Assembly: GCA_020091685.1 (NCBI GenBank)
Contig: CM034613.1
Coordinates: 22,788,461-22,852,460 of the forward strand
Length of the DNA stretch: 64,000 nt
From: Lutjanus erythropterus
Lineage: Eukaryota > Chordata > Actinopteri > Lutjaniformes > Lutjanidae
Reading direction: 5' to 3'
The notes under the pieces are model-generated. The model had not been told where the DNA came from. It searched no databases and worked only from the letters and a program-made list of their open reading frames with translations. The position numbers and the translations under genes were made by a program. Shown here in pieces: positions 33,298 through 46,161 of this stretch (its first letter is position 1; each line of letters begins with the position of its first letter).

Positions 33298-34043
33298 AGG
33301 GATATTTTGAATTATCTCAAGTTCAAATTTATCTATGATCAGTGTACTGTTGTGGACAGGGTCAGCTGCATAATGCACAACTAATAATATCAATATCAGT
33401 TTAAGTGCATACCATATTTAGAATATTTTCACCACTTCACATTGCAATCAGATAATTTTTTTCCAACAGGAAAGTGTTGTTATGTAAGCCACATATTGCT
33501 CTCCAAAACAACCTAACTCCATTAGCAAAATCAGTCATTTTACCTCACTTCATCATTGTGGTTGCTGGTCTACAGCTACCTTAATCGGTTGTTTGTTTGT
33601 GTTTGTGTGTGATTTCAGTGCTTAAAAGGTTATTCAGATTCCCTTAAGCCCTACAACGACACAAACAAATTAAATAATCGAGGCAATGATAGACCAGCAA
33701 CTCTCCGGTGAAACTACCAATTTTGCCTATGGAGTTTGGTTGGTTTGGAGAGAGCAGTCTTTGGTGTACATAAAGGCAGTTTCCCATCAGAAAAGGCGAT
33801 CTTACTGCAAGGTAAGCCTGTGAAAATATTGTAAATCTAGACTAACACTTGAACTAACATTAATTATTGGTGGTGGACGTTTTTATTATGTGGCTAGAAT
33901 TAATTTTTCTGCTGACCTTGTCCACATCGGTACATTGCTTAGCTTCAAACTGGGGGCCCGCCGACCGCCATCTACTGCAGGTAATACACTGACTATGGAT
34001 AATTACCTCATATACCCCACTACAAATAATCCAAATCATCCCT
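33298..34043. mobile_element. Foldback element of the TTAA family, copy 3
   Basis: Left TTAA (33294-33297) then AGGGATATTTTGAATTAT; the right end ATAATCCAAATCATCCCT is followed by TTCA, a worn TTAA. The inner arms match copies 1 and 2 (CTCCATTAGCAAAATCAGTC against TTTTGCCTATGGAGTTTGG), with the centre near 33637. Confidence 0.8.
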
Positions 34044-34050
34044 TTCAGAG

Positions 34051-34130
34051 GAACACACTTTCATCTTGTTACTTTATACATCCTGAGACAGTTGTGCACT
34101 TTGATGTTTGGTAGCAGACCTGCCATAAAA
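34051..34130. repeat. Direct repeat flanking a foldback element, right copy
   Basis: AACACACTTTCATCTTGTTA through ACTTTGATGTTTGGTAGCAG. About 80-85% similar by eye to 33194-33282. Confidence 0.8.
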
Positions 34131-34438
34131 GCCAAAGATTTACTGTAACACACGTTAATGGGCTCAATTTGTCAGATTCGTGTGATGCAACAAAATAGTG
34201 CAGCAGATGAGATGTTTTTGGTTTTTAATAAACATAAAGGTCTGACACCAGTTCAGGGCTTGTTTCCTAATCCTTGTTCATGTATAAGTGTATGTATTTG
34301 TGTGTGTTTCTTATTTCCCAAAGGCTTTCGCTCGTAAGACATGAATCATTCTGATGGACACACACACACGCACACACACTCACAATGACCTGTTCTGACT
34401 GTTCTCAGGCTGATAGTGATGCTCAAGTCCATGCATGT

Positions 34439-34439
<1 letters not shown>

Positions 34440-34480
<41 letters not shown>

Positions 34481-34572
34481 GCATCCAAACCCACACTAAA
34501 CTGTACAATCTATTGACGCACACAAAATGTTTGGTTCTGCTTTCGATCGAGACAACAGGTGTTCAGAGCGTA

Positions 34573-34628
<56 letters not shown>
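34440..34628. repeat. (CA)n and (TG)n arrays, opposite orientation
   Basis: CA at 34440-34479 and TG at 34575-34627 with about 95 bp between; the single strand could pair with itself. Confidence 0.95.
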
Positions 34629-34802
34629 TATGGGAGCATGTGTGAGCATCGAGGCAGATAATTTGATGACTGGATGACGCATGTTTACAGCATCTTCGTA
34701 GGTGAAAGGCTGGAAGACATTGATATAACAAGGGGATAATGAGCAAGATGGAGAGAGAGGAGGGGAGAGGAGGGGAGAGGAGAGAAGTTTAAGATGGCAA
34801 AA

Positions 34803-35088
34803 TGTCTTTAAATGCACAATATGTAAGTTCTGCCACTAGGGGTCTCGAACATTAAAACGATAACAAAAGACGTAGTTTGACGACGGCTTGAAGTAGCGTG
34901 AAATCATGGGAGTTGTTGTTATCATTGTTAAACAACCACACATAGACGAAGTAATGCATTAAAGTTTTAGTCATGTTTGCTGGCTGCCATCCTCACTCTG
35001 TGACATATCCCGTATTTAAAATACATAACATATGTTTAGCGTTTTAGACTTTCTAATGCAGAAATGTTACATAATTTGGCTTTAAATA
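34803..35088. mobile_element. Short TIR element (TGCACAATATGTAAG end)
   Basis: Left TAAATGCACAATATGTAAG; the complement of the right side reads TAAAGCCAAATTATGTAAC. About 280 bp with no ORF. The left end is a fish repeat I know by sight. Confidence 0.55.
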
Positions 35089-37015
35089 AAAGCCAGAAAA
35101 AAGCAGCTGATGATATTGATGCCTTCTTAAAGTTATAATCCTTTCTCTCTAATCCTCTCTGCATATTAGTTGGGATTCTTTGTGGCGGAGTCCGCCACTC
35201 CCGCACTGGATTCAAACTGCACTGGGAAATCACAGAAAACAATGTATGTAATCCAGCATTACTCTGTCACTTACCTAATGCATTGATCTGAGCTGTACTA
35301 GGTTGCTGCTAATGCGAACATAACATTTGCTGCTCTTTCACATTAAAAGCATTTAAATGGTGGCTCAGCAAGAAAACCACCTCGGTATCCTATTCCCTGT
35401 TGTCAAACTGGCCTCCGTTGGTCTCAGAGGTTGTTTCAGTCCCTTTCCGACCGTGTTCGCTTGGTACTCTTGGCGTCAGCTAATATGACCACTCTCCTTC
35501 CTACATCCATGGACCGTTTTACCGCACAGTCTGTGACAAGCCCCTCCCTCGCTGCCTATTTACAGGAAACACGTAAGCAGTAAACTAGCCATTTAATGGG
35601 AACTTGAATCGATAAACTTTATAGCCCTGGGTATAAGCAAAAATCAGACGTGATAATGAAACATCTCTTACCATAAAGCAATATAAAAGAAAGGACACAG
35701 CGACAACAAACAGTCTTGACCAAAAGGACATGTCTGTCTGGAGAAGCAGTGGCTGAATATACCGCCTCAATAATGTCTGCCTCAAAAGTGAATTTGCAAA
35801 ATGTTAAGTATAGCATGTGCCAGAGGGCCTGGACATACTGGAGGATGAGATGAAGGCAGACAACGCACAGATTCACACCCACTGTAAAGCACATCACACA
35901 CACACACACACACACGCACACACACAGAGGCTTCGACCCGCTTATTGAAAGCAGTAAGAGCATTGACCACGGTTGTTGATTCATATCTCATCAGCCGTGC
36001 TTCGCTGCTCTGCCTCGGTTGGCGCCATGAATCACCACACACACACACAGTGCAGAGGGCTAATGTTGTCTCAGGGTTAAATGACATTTGATTCATCACA
36101 TCTTCATGGGCTCAGCTAGCGTTGCCGCTTTCATTAGGCCATCTCGCCGCCTTGTCCCCCTTTCTCTCCGTCCACCCATGCTTTCACACCCATGCCAACA
36201 CCGTCCTAACAAGTCAGATGACCTGATATGAGCTGCTAAAAACTCTGAAGTGAGATCATATCACTGTTTTCACTGTGCAAATCACCTGCAACTCCTCCAG
36301 CACCCCGAGGAAAGTGTGAACTAAAATGGCGTAGGTAGTGTTTTGGTGTTTATAATATCTCTCTGCCCTCCAGACAAAGACGCTTTATATAACTACAACA
36401 CAAAAGTGGTTGGACCAGGAGTTAGATACTCTCTGAAGACCACTTTGAGTCCAGAGTCATTTTCTTTTTTTTTATAGCTTTATACTCTATACTATACCTT
36501 ATACTTTGAAGGTACAAGAAAATAATAGATAGATAAATACAGATAAGTCAGTTTATCTTGTGTAGGTTAAGGCTCAAATTGAGCCAAAACTATTTGTCAG
36601 ATTCTTTTTTTCCCTCCCATCCATCCTCACATCTCTTTATCTTTATCATACCACCTTTCCCAGCATTCACTCTTCCTCATCCCCCTGTCAGGCTGCTATT
36701 TGGAGGTTCCTCTCCCAGCAAACGGCCGTGGGGTTAGAGTGCATTTTAAGATTTTTATGAGCCCTTTTAAGCACAAATGGAATTGGCTCCTGATTATATT
36801 TCACACATGAGTGCAGTCTGAGATCTTGGTCGATCTTTGTCGGTAAAAGACCAGGAATCTGGAGTTAAGTTTAGTTTATTTTTTTATAGGGCCTTCAAGA
36901 GGAGATCAGGAGTGCTTTATTTTTTATCTCTGTTTTAATCAGAATATATCAAGACTTAACTACTTCATTTGTCTCTGTGATTTTACGGCACCTGATCACA
37001 CTTTTATTGCACTTA
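35089..37015. other. Non-coding; possible eroded LINE at its 3' side
   Basis: CA run at 35894-35925. 36740-36930 has MELAPDYIS-like and SVKDQES-like pieces in one frame, as in L2/Rex LINE tails, but too worn to be sure. Confidence 0.35.
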
Positions 37016-37021
37016 ACTTAG

Positions 37022-37830
37022 AGATGCACTGACCCACTTTTTTCCCCCTCTGATCTGATTTTATTCAATACCTGAATTTGGATATTTGCTGACACCTATA
37101 CCCGAACACATTGCAAGTCGCTGTCTTGCTTGTTGTCTGTGTTTTTTTACCGAGCTAACTGAAGTAACTATCTTCAGGATGAAAAAGCCTTTTGGAGCTA
37201 ATATTGTAGCGATCTGCCCTCACTACCAGCGGAGGTTAATAAAGTTCGTCATCGCCCCACACACACCCTTAACTATCACAGATATACCTCAACTGCTGAA
37301 GCAATGTCTGATGACGACAATCCAAGATGGCGCGCACGGTGCTACACGGAAGCGGTGTGGCCGTCCTGCAGGAGCAGAGGGAGTGTTTTCATGTGCTTAA
37401 GTCTGCATTTTAGTGGCTGTCTTCCTGGAACCCCTGGCCGATCATCTGATTACATCCTCTTCAAAGCTGCAGCAGTTCCTGAAGCATACCACCGCCTGAC
37501 GGAGTTTAATTTTTTGCGGCGGAATGAACTGAACTGGGCCGTTGGACAGGAAGTGAATTTTGTTTTGGGACTGCTTCCTCTAATTTCTCTGTTGCCTTTT
37601 CTCTGTTCCTGTTCTTTTGCTTTCAGTACTTTTATTTGAACACTGTTAGACGCTGGCCCAAAACGCACCCCAAGCATCCCCAGTCAGTCCATTGCAACGT
37701 TACTGTAGCGCTGACAGGAAGTAAACAGACGTGCAGCTCGTATAACAGATATATGTCACACTATACTGTGCAAGTGGAGAATTACCTCAGTATCTTCTCT
37801 ATATATGTATTCTGATACTGATAGTGGATT
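37022..37830. mobile_element. Possible hAT-like non-autonomous element
   Basis: Begins AGATGCACTGACCCACTTTT with TACCTGAATTTGGATAT soon after, and closes with GTATTCTGATACTGATAG: the worn complement of a GATATCAG-type end. Frames inside do not resemble a transposase. Confidence 0.35.
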
Positions 37831-39680
37831 AATAGTGGAACTCTACCCTGAACTACACCATTTTCTCTTTCCTCCATCTTCCCTGTCCCCATCCATCCCT
37901 CTATATTCCTACCCCTCCATCTCTTCATCACTTCCTTCTCCCATGGTTCCCCCTTTCCTCCCTCCACTATCCATCCCTCCATAACTAACAAAGTTATTAT
38001 CTCTCCTCCACAGCGAGTGAGAGAGAGCAAGATGAAGCCAGCGTGACTGATCTTGGTCATATCTTCAGTGTGTGTGTGTGTGTGTGGATTGTTCCCTGTA
38101 ACTTTACTGGTGTTTTGCTGGGTGCAAGCATGTATGTGTGTGTGTGTGAGTGTGTGCATGCATGACTGATCTTTGGCTGAAGCCGTGGAAGCTCCAGGGT
38201 TGGAGGGAGCCGGGGTTGGTGGTGGTGGTGGTGGAAGTGGAGTGGGGGAAGCAATGAGGCGGCGAGGGGAACCCAGGAGGGAGCAGTTATTTGTGGGAAG
38301 AGGGAAGCTGTGCGTGGAGCTGGCTGCCTTTGGTACACAGCGCTTGAGAGACTGAGCTTGGTTACTTGGTTAGGACAAGATTAGAGGAGAGATGAGGAGC
38401 GGAGGATGATGCAACAGAGAGAGGAGGAGGAGGGAGAAGAAGAAGAGAGAAAGGTAGTGAGAAAAACAAATGAGAGTGCTGAGATAAACCCCAAGAAAGG
38501 CAGGGAGGAGATGCACAGAGATAAAGAAAGAGGCGGTGAGTGAGTGTGTGTGGCTCTGGGATTACAGCTATCGAGCGGCTGAAGAGCTGATGAGATGCGT
38601 AATTAGGCAGATTTAAGGGCGATAGCGAACACGCCCCACTGGGCCATGGATACAGCTGTCCAAGCATGTTAGAGAGTGCTGCGAAGTGCTGCCCATACTC
38701 CGGAGCACAGTGCAGATTTAAGGCGATGGCGAACGCAACCCAGTGGAACAAAAAGAAAGACATCAGGGATGCGGCCTGGCTGTCCCCTCCACGCAGCGTT
38801 AAAAGTCGCTGCAGAATGTCACACATGGATCAGTGAGCTTTCAGCCAGTGGAGTGTGTGTGTGTGTGTGCGTGTGTGCGCAGGTCTGCAGAGGATAGTGA
38901 ACGCAGGCTGCAGACAGACTGACAGCTGTCCACTACATTCACTGCGTTTTTACCATCGGATGCACATGTATAGATTTGAGCATTTATGATGAAAAAGAGC
39001 TAATGAATCATGAATGAAACATTTCAAAACAGGAGCCAGTGAATGCACCACAGTGAGCTTAGGGATTCATAGAGGAAGCTGTTTCACAATGTTGATTTGC
39101 AGTGCTTGCAAATGCATCCCACTGGAGCTTAAAACAGCCACTTATGCACCTGTTCCTCTATCTCCTTTCATTTTAGCAGGAGAGCCTGATGGTAGGTCGC
39201 TGCAGAGTCATGTAAAGTGAAAAAGGTGCAACAGGGGTCCTTTGCACTTTTCAGTTTTATCCAAACCAAAACTACAGGTGTGAAATCTCGACCAAAAGTC
39301 GAATGACATTTCAACCACATGTTAAAAATATCTGGACTATTTGATTTTTGCAGGAACTGGACCTTTATACGTGAAAATCCATGACCGACACTTGCTGGCT
39401 GTAAGCACTGCATGTGTGTGCATGTTACTGAAATTGCAATATGGCCAAGTGCAATATCAAACTCATAGAAGCTGCAGTTTTTGATAAAGTAAAAATGTGT
39501 GACAAAACAGAAATGAAGTACTGTGGTGCTGCAGAGACGCCTTGGACTACAAATCCTGTTCTCCACGTGTAAGAAAACATGTTTGCTGTGATTTTTTTCC
39601 AGTGAAAATGAATCAAATCACAGTCACAACATCTGTCAAAATAATCACAACATGTTTTTTTTTTACTATATTGTGAAGCC
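37831..39680. other. Non-coding, purine-rich in part, nothing recognised
   Basis: 38380-38540 is purine-rich. Short TG runs lie at 38070-38087, 38134-38152 and 38852-38876. Confidence 0.4.

Positions 39681-39683
<3 letters not shown>

Positions 39684-39750
<67 letters not shown>
39684..39750. repeat. (TG)n microsatellite
   Basis: About 65 bp, pure. Confidence 0.97.
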
Positions 39751-39752
<2 letters not shown>

Positions 39753-39867
39753 TGTGGTCAGTGCTCTGGTGGTCACTCAATCTTTCTGCCTACAGGACTG
39801 CTGCTCAACAATCGATCTACCACCGAACTCATCCATCACTCTGAAGACAAACACACACTGTCTCACA

Positions 39868-39937
39868 CAGGAACACGCAGGAACACACAGGAACACGCAG
39901 GAACACACAGGAACACGCAGGAACACACAGGAACACG
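39868..39937. repeat. Minisatellite, 20-bp unit made of two 10-bp halves
   Basis: Alternating GGAACACGCA and GGAACACACA, about seven 10-bp units in register. Confidence 0.9.
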
Positions 39938-40029
39938 CTGCCACAAGATGCATCCGCAGAACCGAGCAAACGCACACCATTCAGACAAAACCATCTGCAT
40001 GGGCAGAACACACACAAACACACATATTC

Positions 40030-40658
40030 ACATTCGTAGGTGCTAAATGGAACCATGAAGTGTTCTTCCATTGTCCCCATAGAACTCCACTTGGAACTTG
40101 TTTCACCAAGATCCCCCAATGACAGGTTCTAAAGTAAAACCCATCCATGGTGTAATGGTTCCACATAGAACCCACCCTGGGTGTACTATCAAGAACCTTT
40201 CCACTTATTCCAAGGGTTTTATGTAGAACTCATCTGAGAGGTTCTACTGATAAAACTTTTATATTCCAATGGTTTTATCTGGAACCCATCTGGAAAAGTT
40301 CTACCAGGGACCCTTTTAGACTCCAAGAGTTTCATGTAGAACCCACACAGGGGGTACTACAAAGATCCCTTTTTATTTTCCAGGGTTTTACCTTGGAAAC
40401 AACCAGGGGGTTCTACCGAGAACCCTTGATGGACCCATCTTTTCTTGTCAGAAGAGTTCTTAAAGGATATCAACAATTCTTGAAGAACTCTTTCTTTCAA
40501 AAAGGGCTCTTTGGAGGAAAAGTGTTCTTAATGGAACCCCTAGTGTTACAAAGAACCCTTGAAGAACCCTCTCTTGAAAAAAAGGGTTATTTAGAAGCAA
40601 ATGGCTCTCGATGGAATGTCATCAAGAAGAACCCTTTGAGAACCCTTAATTCTAAGAG
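40030..40658. mobile_element. GGTTCT element, copy 4
   Basis: The right end CCCTTAATTCTAAGAGCA is a family terminus; the left end is worn. About ten GGTTCTA/GAACCC modules. Confidence 0.78.
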
Positions 40659-40710
40659 CATACAGTTTGCAGAGTAAGTACAGTACAGCACAGTACAGGA
40701 CATGCTGGGG

Positions 40711-40729
40711 GCTCACACACACACACACA

Positions 40730-40762
<33 letters not shown>
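40711..40762. repeat. (CA)n microsatellite
   Basis: CA run with one TA interruption. Confidence 0.95.
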
Positions 40763-40767
<5 letters not shown>

Positions 40768-41479
40768 GCTGAGCATTGCATGTAATGTATAGATGTCAGC
40801 TTTAGTCATATAATGTGCAGAAAGTCGGATCAAGCCTCTGGCCAAGGTCACAGAGGTTAAGACTGAGAGAGAGAGACTGAGAGCCTATAATCCCACAACC
40901 TAACTCCATCTCCCCTCGTCCTGCCATTTTTTTTCACATCTCCTCTCAAAAAAAAAAAACTCCTCTTAATTCAAAAAACACATTTTTTGTCATGTAGCTG
41001 CAGCCAAGACAACGTCTCATCCTCAGAACAGTTTAAGGAACAAGAGAAGGTGAAGTTTGGTTCACGAGGAGAGAGCGGAGGAGTTCTCCGTCCCCACAAG
41101 AGCCCGGCTCCTTCATTTGCTGCATACAAATTTCACCACAGGCTACAAAGTCAATGTAGGTTAATGTTATCCTCCCCGAAGCAATAAAACTTTCCTTTAT
41201 CACGAATTCCCTCTGTGTGTGTGTTTTTTTTTAAACCGTCTCTGAGGAAATCTAACCCTTTAAAATGCTGTTAGGCGCTCTTCTGTCGTATAAAAGTGTG
41301 TGAAGTATGAAAATGTTGGCCTGCAGCCAAAGTTCTCACTTTTCCTGTCCCTCCATCAGCCTGATGCATAAACATGTGAAAGTTTGTGTAGGCGAGGACA
41401 TCAGCCAAATGGGGTTAAAAGGGTTTTAATGGGGTGTGACATTAAAATGAGAGAAAATGATGCATGATATGATGAGGCT

Positions 41480-41523
<44 letters not shown>

Positions 41524-42370
41524 ACTTCCCGTGCGTGTGTGTGTGAGAGAGCATCTTTATGTATGTATGTAAAGGTCTGTATAGCGGAGTTTGAGCGGCC
41601 AGAGGCATTAAAATCAGAGAACATGGAGGTGGAAATTAATTTGTTTGAACACTTTTATTAGGAAAAGTGCATAAATATGCCTGATTTTAGCGAGTAGAAG
41701 AGGTGGCCATGCATATATGTATGTGTTTATACCTAATCAGGAAACACGCAAAGACTAAAAACACGCAACTGTGATTTTCCAGCTGTAGAGAGGACGCTTC
41801 AGGTCAGGCAAGTAAAAATGCAATATTTACATTAAAGTTATAGAATAACTGTGGTTCTATGAATTATTGCTGACCAGATATACTATCTAAGCAGTAAAAG
41901 AACTGTTTTTGACAGAAATGGATGATAGAGAAGAGAAAAAAAACAGACCACCTCTGCCCTGTTTAAGTGATGAAGCACTGTGTAATATATATTTAAAAAA
42001 TGTATGATTTATATGATTTCTCTGATGCTCAGCTGCAGCTCTAATGGGAGAATCTGAGCGAGAATCAGATTTTAAGACCCAGTACAATGTGTTTAATGAA
42101 ACCCAATAAATCCTGATTTTTTTTTTTTTTTTGCAATATGATATATCCATATGGAAAATGATTATATGGTTTAATGATGGTCTTTGCACAGTTTTCTTTA
42201 ACACAGGTTAATGTTTCGAGTGTCCTCTGGGGGAAAGATAATTGCTAGTGATAAATTATTCTGACAAATCAATAATCTAACCAACATTTATGATCGTGCT
42301 GTTTAAACTGAACACAACTAAAGACTCAAGTTATATCTGCGACAAAGCTGGTCGACATGAAGCGAATGAG
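40763..42370. other. Non-coding, one TG array, nothing else recognised
   Basis: (TG)n at 41481-41521. Short poly-A at 40949-40960 and poly-T at 42119-42132. Confidence 0.45.
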
Positions 42371-42375
42371 ACAGC

Positions 42376-42439
42376 GTGTGCATGCATGTGTGTGCGTGTG
42401 TGTGTGCGTGTGTGCATGCATGTGTGTGCGTGTGCGTGC

Positions 42440-42491
<52 letters not shown>
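42376..42491. repeat. (TG)n microsatellite with CG/CA interruptions
   Basis: Imperfect first half (TGCATGCATG, TGCGTGCG), pure TG in the second half. Confidence 0.95.
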
Positions 42492-42492
<1 letters not shown>

Positions 42493-42793
42493 TCAGAGTC
42501 AGTGAGGGTGAAGAGTTTATCATCACAAACATCCTCTTCATCCCCCGGGCTTGTTTTAGATGGATGATGCAAGTTTCTCTTTGCTTCCTCTTCCCCGTCT
42601 TTCCCATCGTCCTCACCCATCTCTCATCTCTCACCCGTCTATGTGTTCCCCGTTCTCCCCCCCTCTCCTCACCTCCCGCTGCTCTTGTTTCCCGTCACTC
42701 CGTCTATTCCCGTTTGTTTCCTTTTCTACCTCCTCTTCTAACTCGTCTCTCTGTCTCCGAGCCTCGTCTTGTCTTTTGGCGTCAAACCTCCTG

Positions 42794-43756
42794 CACTCTT
42801 ATAAATAAGTGTTCCAAGAGGGTTCCTGCTGCCATTAAGAACCCCTTTAATCCAAAGAACTCTTTTTGAAAGAAAGAGCTCTTCAAGAATTGTTGAAAAC
42901 ATGGGCGTTAAAAGATCTTCAACCTCAAAGATTCGAGTGATTTGTTAAACTAATGGATGACAACAATAATATTGAATGTGATTAAATCTTTTTATTGCCT
43001 CATCTGTAGAACACAATATGGTTCTTCCCAGAACCTTCAGAGGACAAGAGGGTTATAGGTAAAATGTAAAAGGGTTCTGGTAGACCCTTAGAATATATAA
43101 GATTCTCAGAAGAACCCCTGGGAGGGTTCTAGATGAAACCCTTAGAATTTAAAAGGGTTTCAGTAGAGCCTCCTAGGTGGGTTCTAGATAAAACCCCTGG
43201 GATATAAAAGGGTTCTAGATAAAGCCACTTGGACAGTATCTTGTTAGCCCCTTAGAAGGTGGAAAAGCTCTCGACAGAACCCTGGAGGAGGCTTCTGGGT
43301 GGAACCATTACATGATGAAGGGTTCTCTGTAGAACCTTTCAGGGGGATTCTGGGTGGAACATTCCACACAGGGTTCAAGGTATAACCTAGCTGGGTTCTA
43401 CGCAGAAACCTGTGCAAGGGTGACAGGGTTCCAGGTTCTCCCCCACGCGCTGTTCCCACCAACATGGAACTGTCTCTGTTCTGAAGCATTTCCAACAAAA
43501 ATAAACTGGTCCAGCTCCTGACAAGTTGGAACCAAAAAACAGCAGGTGTTCCTTTGGGAACCTAAGTGGGCATGTCAGGTTCTTCAGGTTGTGCAGCGCC
43601 CTCTGTTGATGACATCCTTGATTACAATGGTTCCACTTAAAATTGGTGGAAATGCAGGCTGGTTCACTAAATAACAACAAGAACACTGAATGGAACTGCC
43701 TGAAGAACCAGAGCTAATTTGATGGTTCTAATTAGCACCTTTATTTTCAAAGAGTG
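42794..43756. mobile_element. GGTTCT element, copy 5 (longest, 963 bp)
   Basis: Left end CACTCTTATAAATAAGTG and right end, as complement, CACTCTTTGAAAATAAAGG: both TIRs are intact enough to read. Two kinds of interior: GGTTCTAGATAAAACCC-type modules (43080-43400) and a 43420-43740 segment that is less modular. Confidence 0.82.
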
Positions 43757-43932
43757 AACTCTCGTCTTCGCTCCTCTCTTCCTCCCATCATGCCCTCCTT
43801 CTTTCTCTCTCTTGGCATCTCTCTTGTGTGACAAATAACAGCAATCTTAATAAAAGGCTAAAGAAAATCCCCTTGTCACCGAGCTTAGAGGAAACAGAAA
43901 GGGAGAAAAGACAGAGCCATTTGCTCATACGT

Positions 43933-43933
<1 letters not shown>

Positions 43934-44012
<79 letters not shown>
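43934..44012. repeat. (TG)n microsatellite, about 75 bp
   Basis: Pure TG starting after CGTACG; one of the longest in the window. Confidence 0.97.
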
Positions 44013-44013
<1 letters not shown>

Positions 44014-44158
44014 GTGTGTGTGCACTGCGTGTGAGGAGAGATGGAGGAGGAGGAGAGAGAAAAGAGGGGAAGAGGAGAAACCAAACACAAGAACAATAAT
44101 TGGAAGCTGCATTAATCCTCTTGATCTCTCTGTTATGTCACCGACTAGTGAAGTGTAA

Positions 44159-44205
44159 GCACACACACACACACACACACACACGCAGTATGTACCTGTC
44201 ACTGC

Positions 44206-44266
<61 letters not shown>
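44159..44266. repeat. (CA)n microsatellite, two blocks
   Basis: Blocks at 44159-44185 and 44211-44266. With the TG array 150 bp to the left it forms another inverted dinucleotide pair. Confidence 0.97.
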
Positions 44267-44271
<5 letters not shown>

Positions 44272-45005
44272 TCACATCACACACTCAACAACATGCACTT
44301 TTCCCTCTCCATCTGCACAAGCACCCACCCTGTCTTTTAAACACTCTTATCTTTATCTTTTCCTCACACTCCTCACCCACTCTCTTCATGCTATACAAAT
44401 AATACTTTGGCATCCCATTAGTCACGTGGTAACAGCATAGGGCCAATCATGTTCTTTAAGCCAGCCATTTTCCACTCTCATGCTCCTCATTGTCACTTCT
44501 CTTTCTATATATGGGCTGGATCTGTTTTCTCTGTTTCTGTCCTCTGCTCCCTGCTCCATCTGTCCTTTCACTCCCTGACTCTCACCCAGTGGATGGGTTA
44601 GTGAACGAGGCCAAACAGACGCGGGGGTCAGGGGCTCGAAGTGTCAGGGGGCCCCGTGGGCTTCATCTACAAAATGTCACTGAATGACACAGAAAATAAC
44701 AAGGGATGGCTCCATACCACTTTCTCATGTCCAATACCAATAACAGTACGGTAACCTTGAGGATCTGCAGATACCAATCAGATCAAGTCTTCAGCTCTTA
44801 ATAATATATTTGTATGAATGCAATCTGGTTAACCTAACCATCTCAAAAACAACATATTCTACTGCCATGAAGGAAGAAACACACAGCCCACAACATGACT
44901 CAGCTGTGCAACACTGCTGCCTCTTTTTAGTTAAACATTTTCTCACAGAGAATTTTCAGCAGCATTTTAGAGTGGTCAGCACCATTTAAACATCCAAAAT
45001 GAAAC
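44267..45005. other. Non-coding, nothing recognised
   Basis: No ORF with family resemblance. Confidence 0.4.
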
Positions 45006-45009
45006 TTAA

Positions 45010-45450
45010 GTAAATGCTAAAGCAATGCAAAGTTTCTACAAAGAGACATAGCATGACCACAAAGAGATGCAAAACAACAATGAGACAAAAACCAAGAAAC
45101 AACCACAAAGTAATGCAAAATGACCATATAAACATGTATAATTGCTACATAAACACACAAAATCGCCACAAAAAGATGCAAAAAACAAGACACAAGAAAC
45201 TCAGATGCAAAAAAAACTGCAAAGTTGCAAAATGACCACAAAAAGATGCAGAATGACCAGAAAATGATGCATAAATGGCTACAAAATGATGCTAAACGAC
45301 CACAAAGAGCAAAATGACTACAAAGAATAAAAACACTACCATAAGAAGGTGCAAATCAACCACAAAAAGGCGTCAAAAAGTCAATACCATAGAGATGCAA
45401 CCTCTAGAAAATGATGATTTAAAAAAAACGAACACAGAGAGACACAAAAC
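45010..45450. repeat. Degenerate minisatellite, 20-24 bp unit
   Basis: Units of the form CCACAAAGAGATGCAAAATGA with many changes (ACAAAAAGATGCA, ACAAAATGATGC). The same degenerate pattern is common in fish genomes. It yields Lys/Asn/Thr-rich false frames. Confidence 0.85.
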
Positions 45451-45924
45451 CACAGGTGAAGACAAGGTGAAACTGGTTGTCTTGCTTCCATACAGGAAGG
45501 ATGAAGGGTCTTTTATATGTCCGTGCACAGAGACACATTGTCTCGTTACATGTCCATTCCACTGTGGAATATAGATATTTGTGTCATTTGTTGACTTTTT
45601 ATTTATGATTTCTAGACATTTGACATGATTATATTTAAAGAGGAGACAAGTTTTTTGCATTAAAAGAGAGCTGAAACAAGATTGAGTTGATTTTAGTCAG
45701 AAACTTTTCTGATAATCCATAGATTTGTGACTCATAAAGTAAATTAAAAATTCATAAAGTACATTTCCAGCTGCAGTGTGATGGAGTGAAAACCCATAAT
45801 TTTAAAGCTGCAAATATTTTGGCACCACTACTGAACAATGAGTTGGACAGCACTTATCTTGAGAGCAGGGTAAAAGGAGCAAACCTGTCGCACAGTGTTA
45901 TATTCAAATGAAAGAAGGGATGAT

Positions 45925-45983
<59 letters not shown>

Positions 45984-46114
45984 AAAGAAGACAAAATGAG
46001 AGCAGGGAGCAGAGAGCGAACAGGCCCTGTGCTGTTGTGGTGTTACCACAGTGATTAATGGGATAGGAAAGTTATTATCATTATCATTATGACTATGAAA
46101 TGAGTGGGTGATGG

Positions 46115-46161
<47 letters not shown>

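Noticed and set aside
37086-37640. Overlapping plus-strand frames of 104 and 111 codons
   Set aside because: No recognisable domain; they lie within a likely transposon-derived block.
39868-39937. CRISPR-like array
   Set aside because: Head-to-tail 10/20-bp minisatellite without spacers, in a vertebrate genome.
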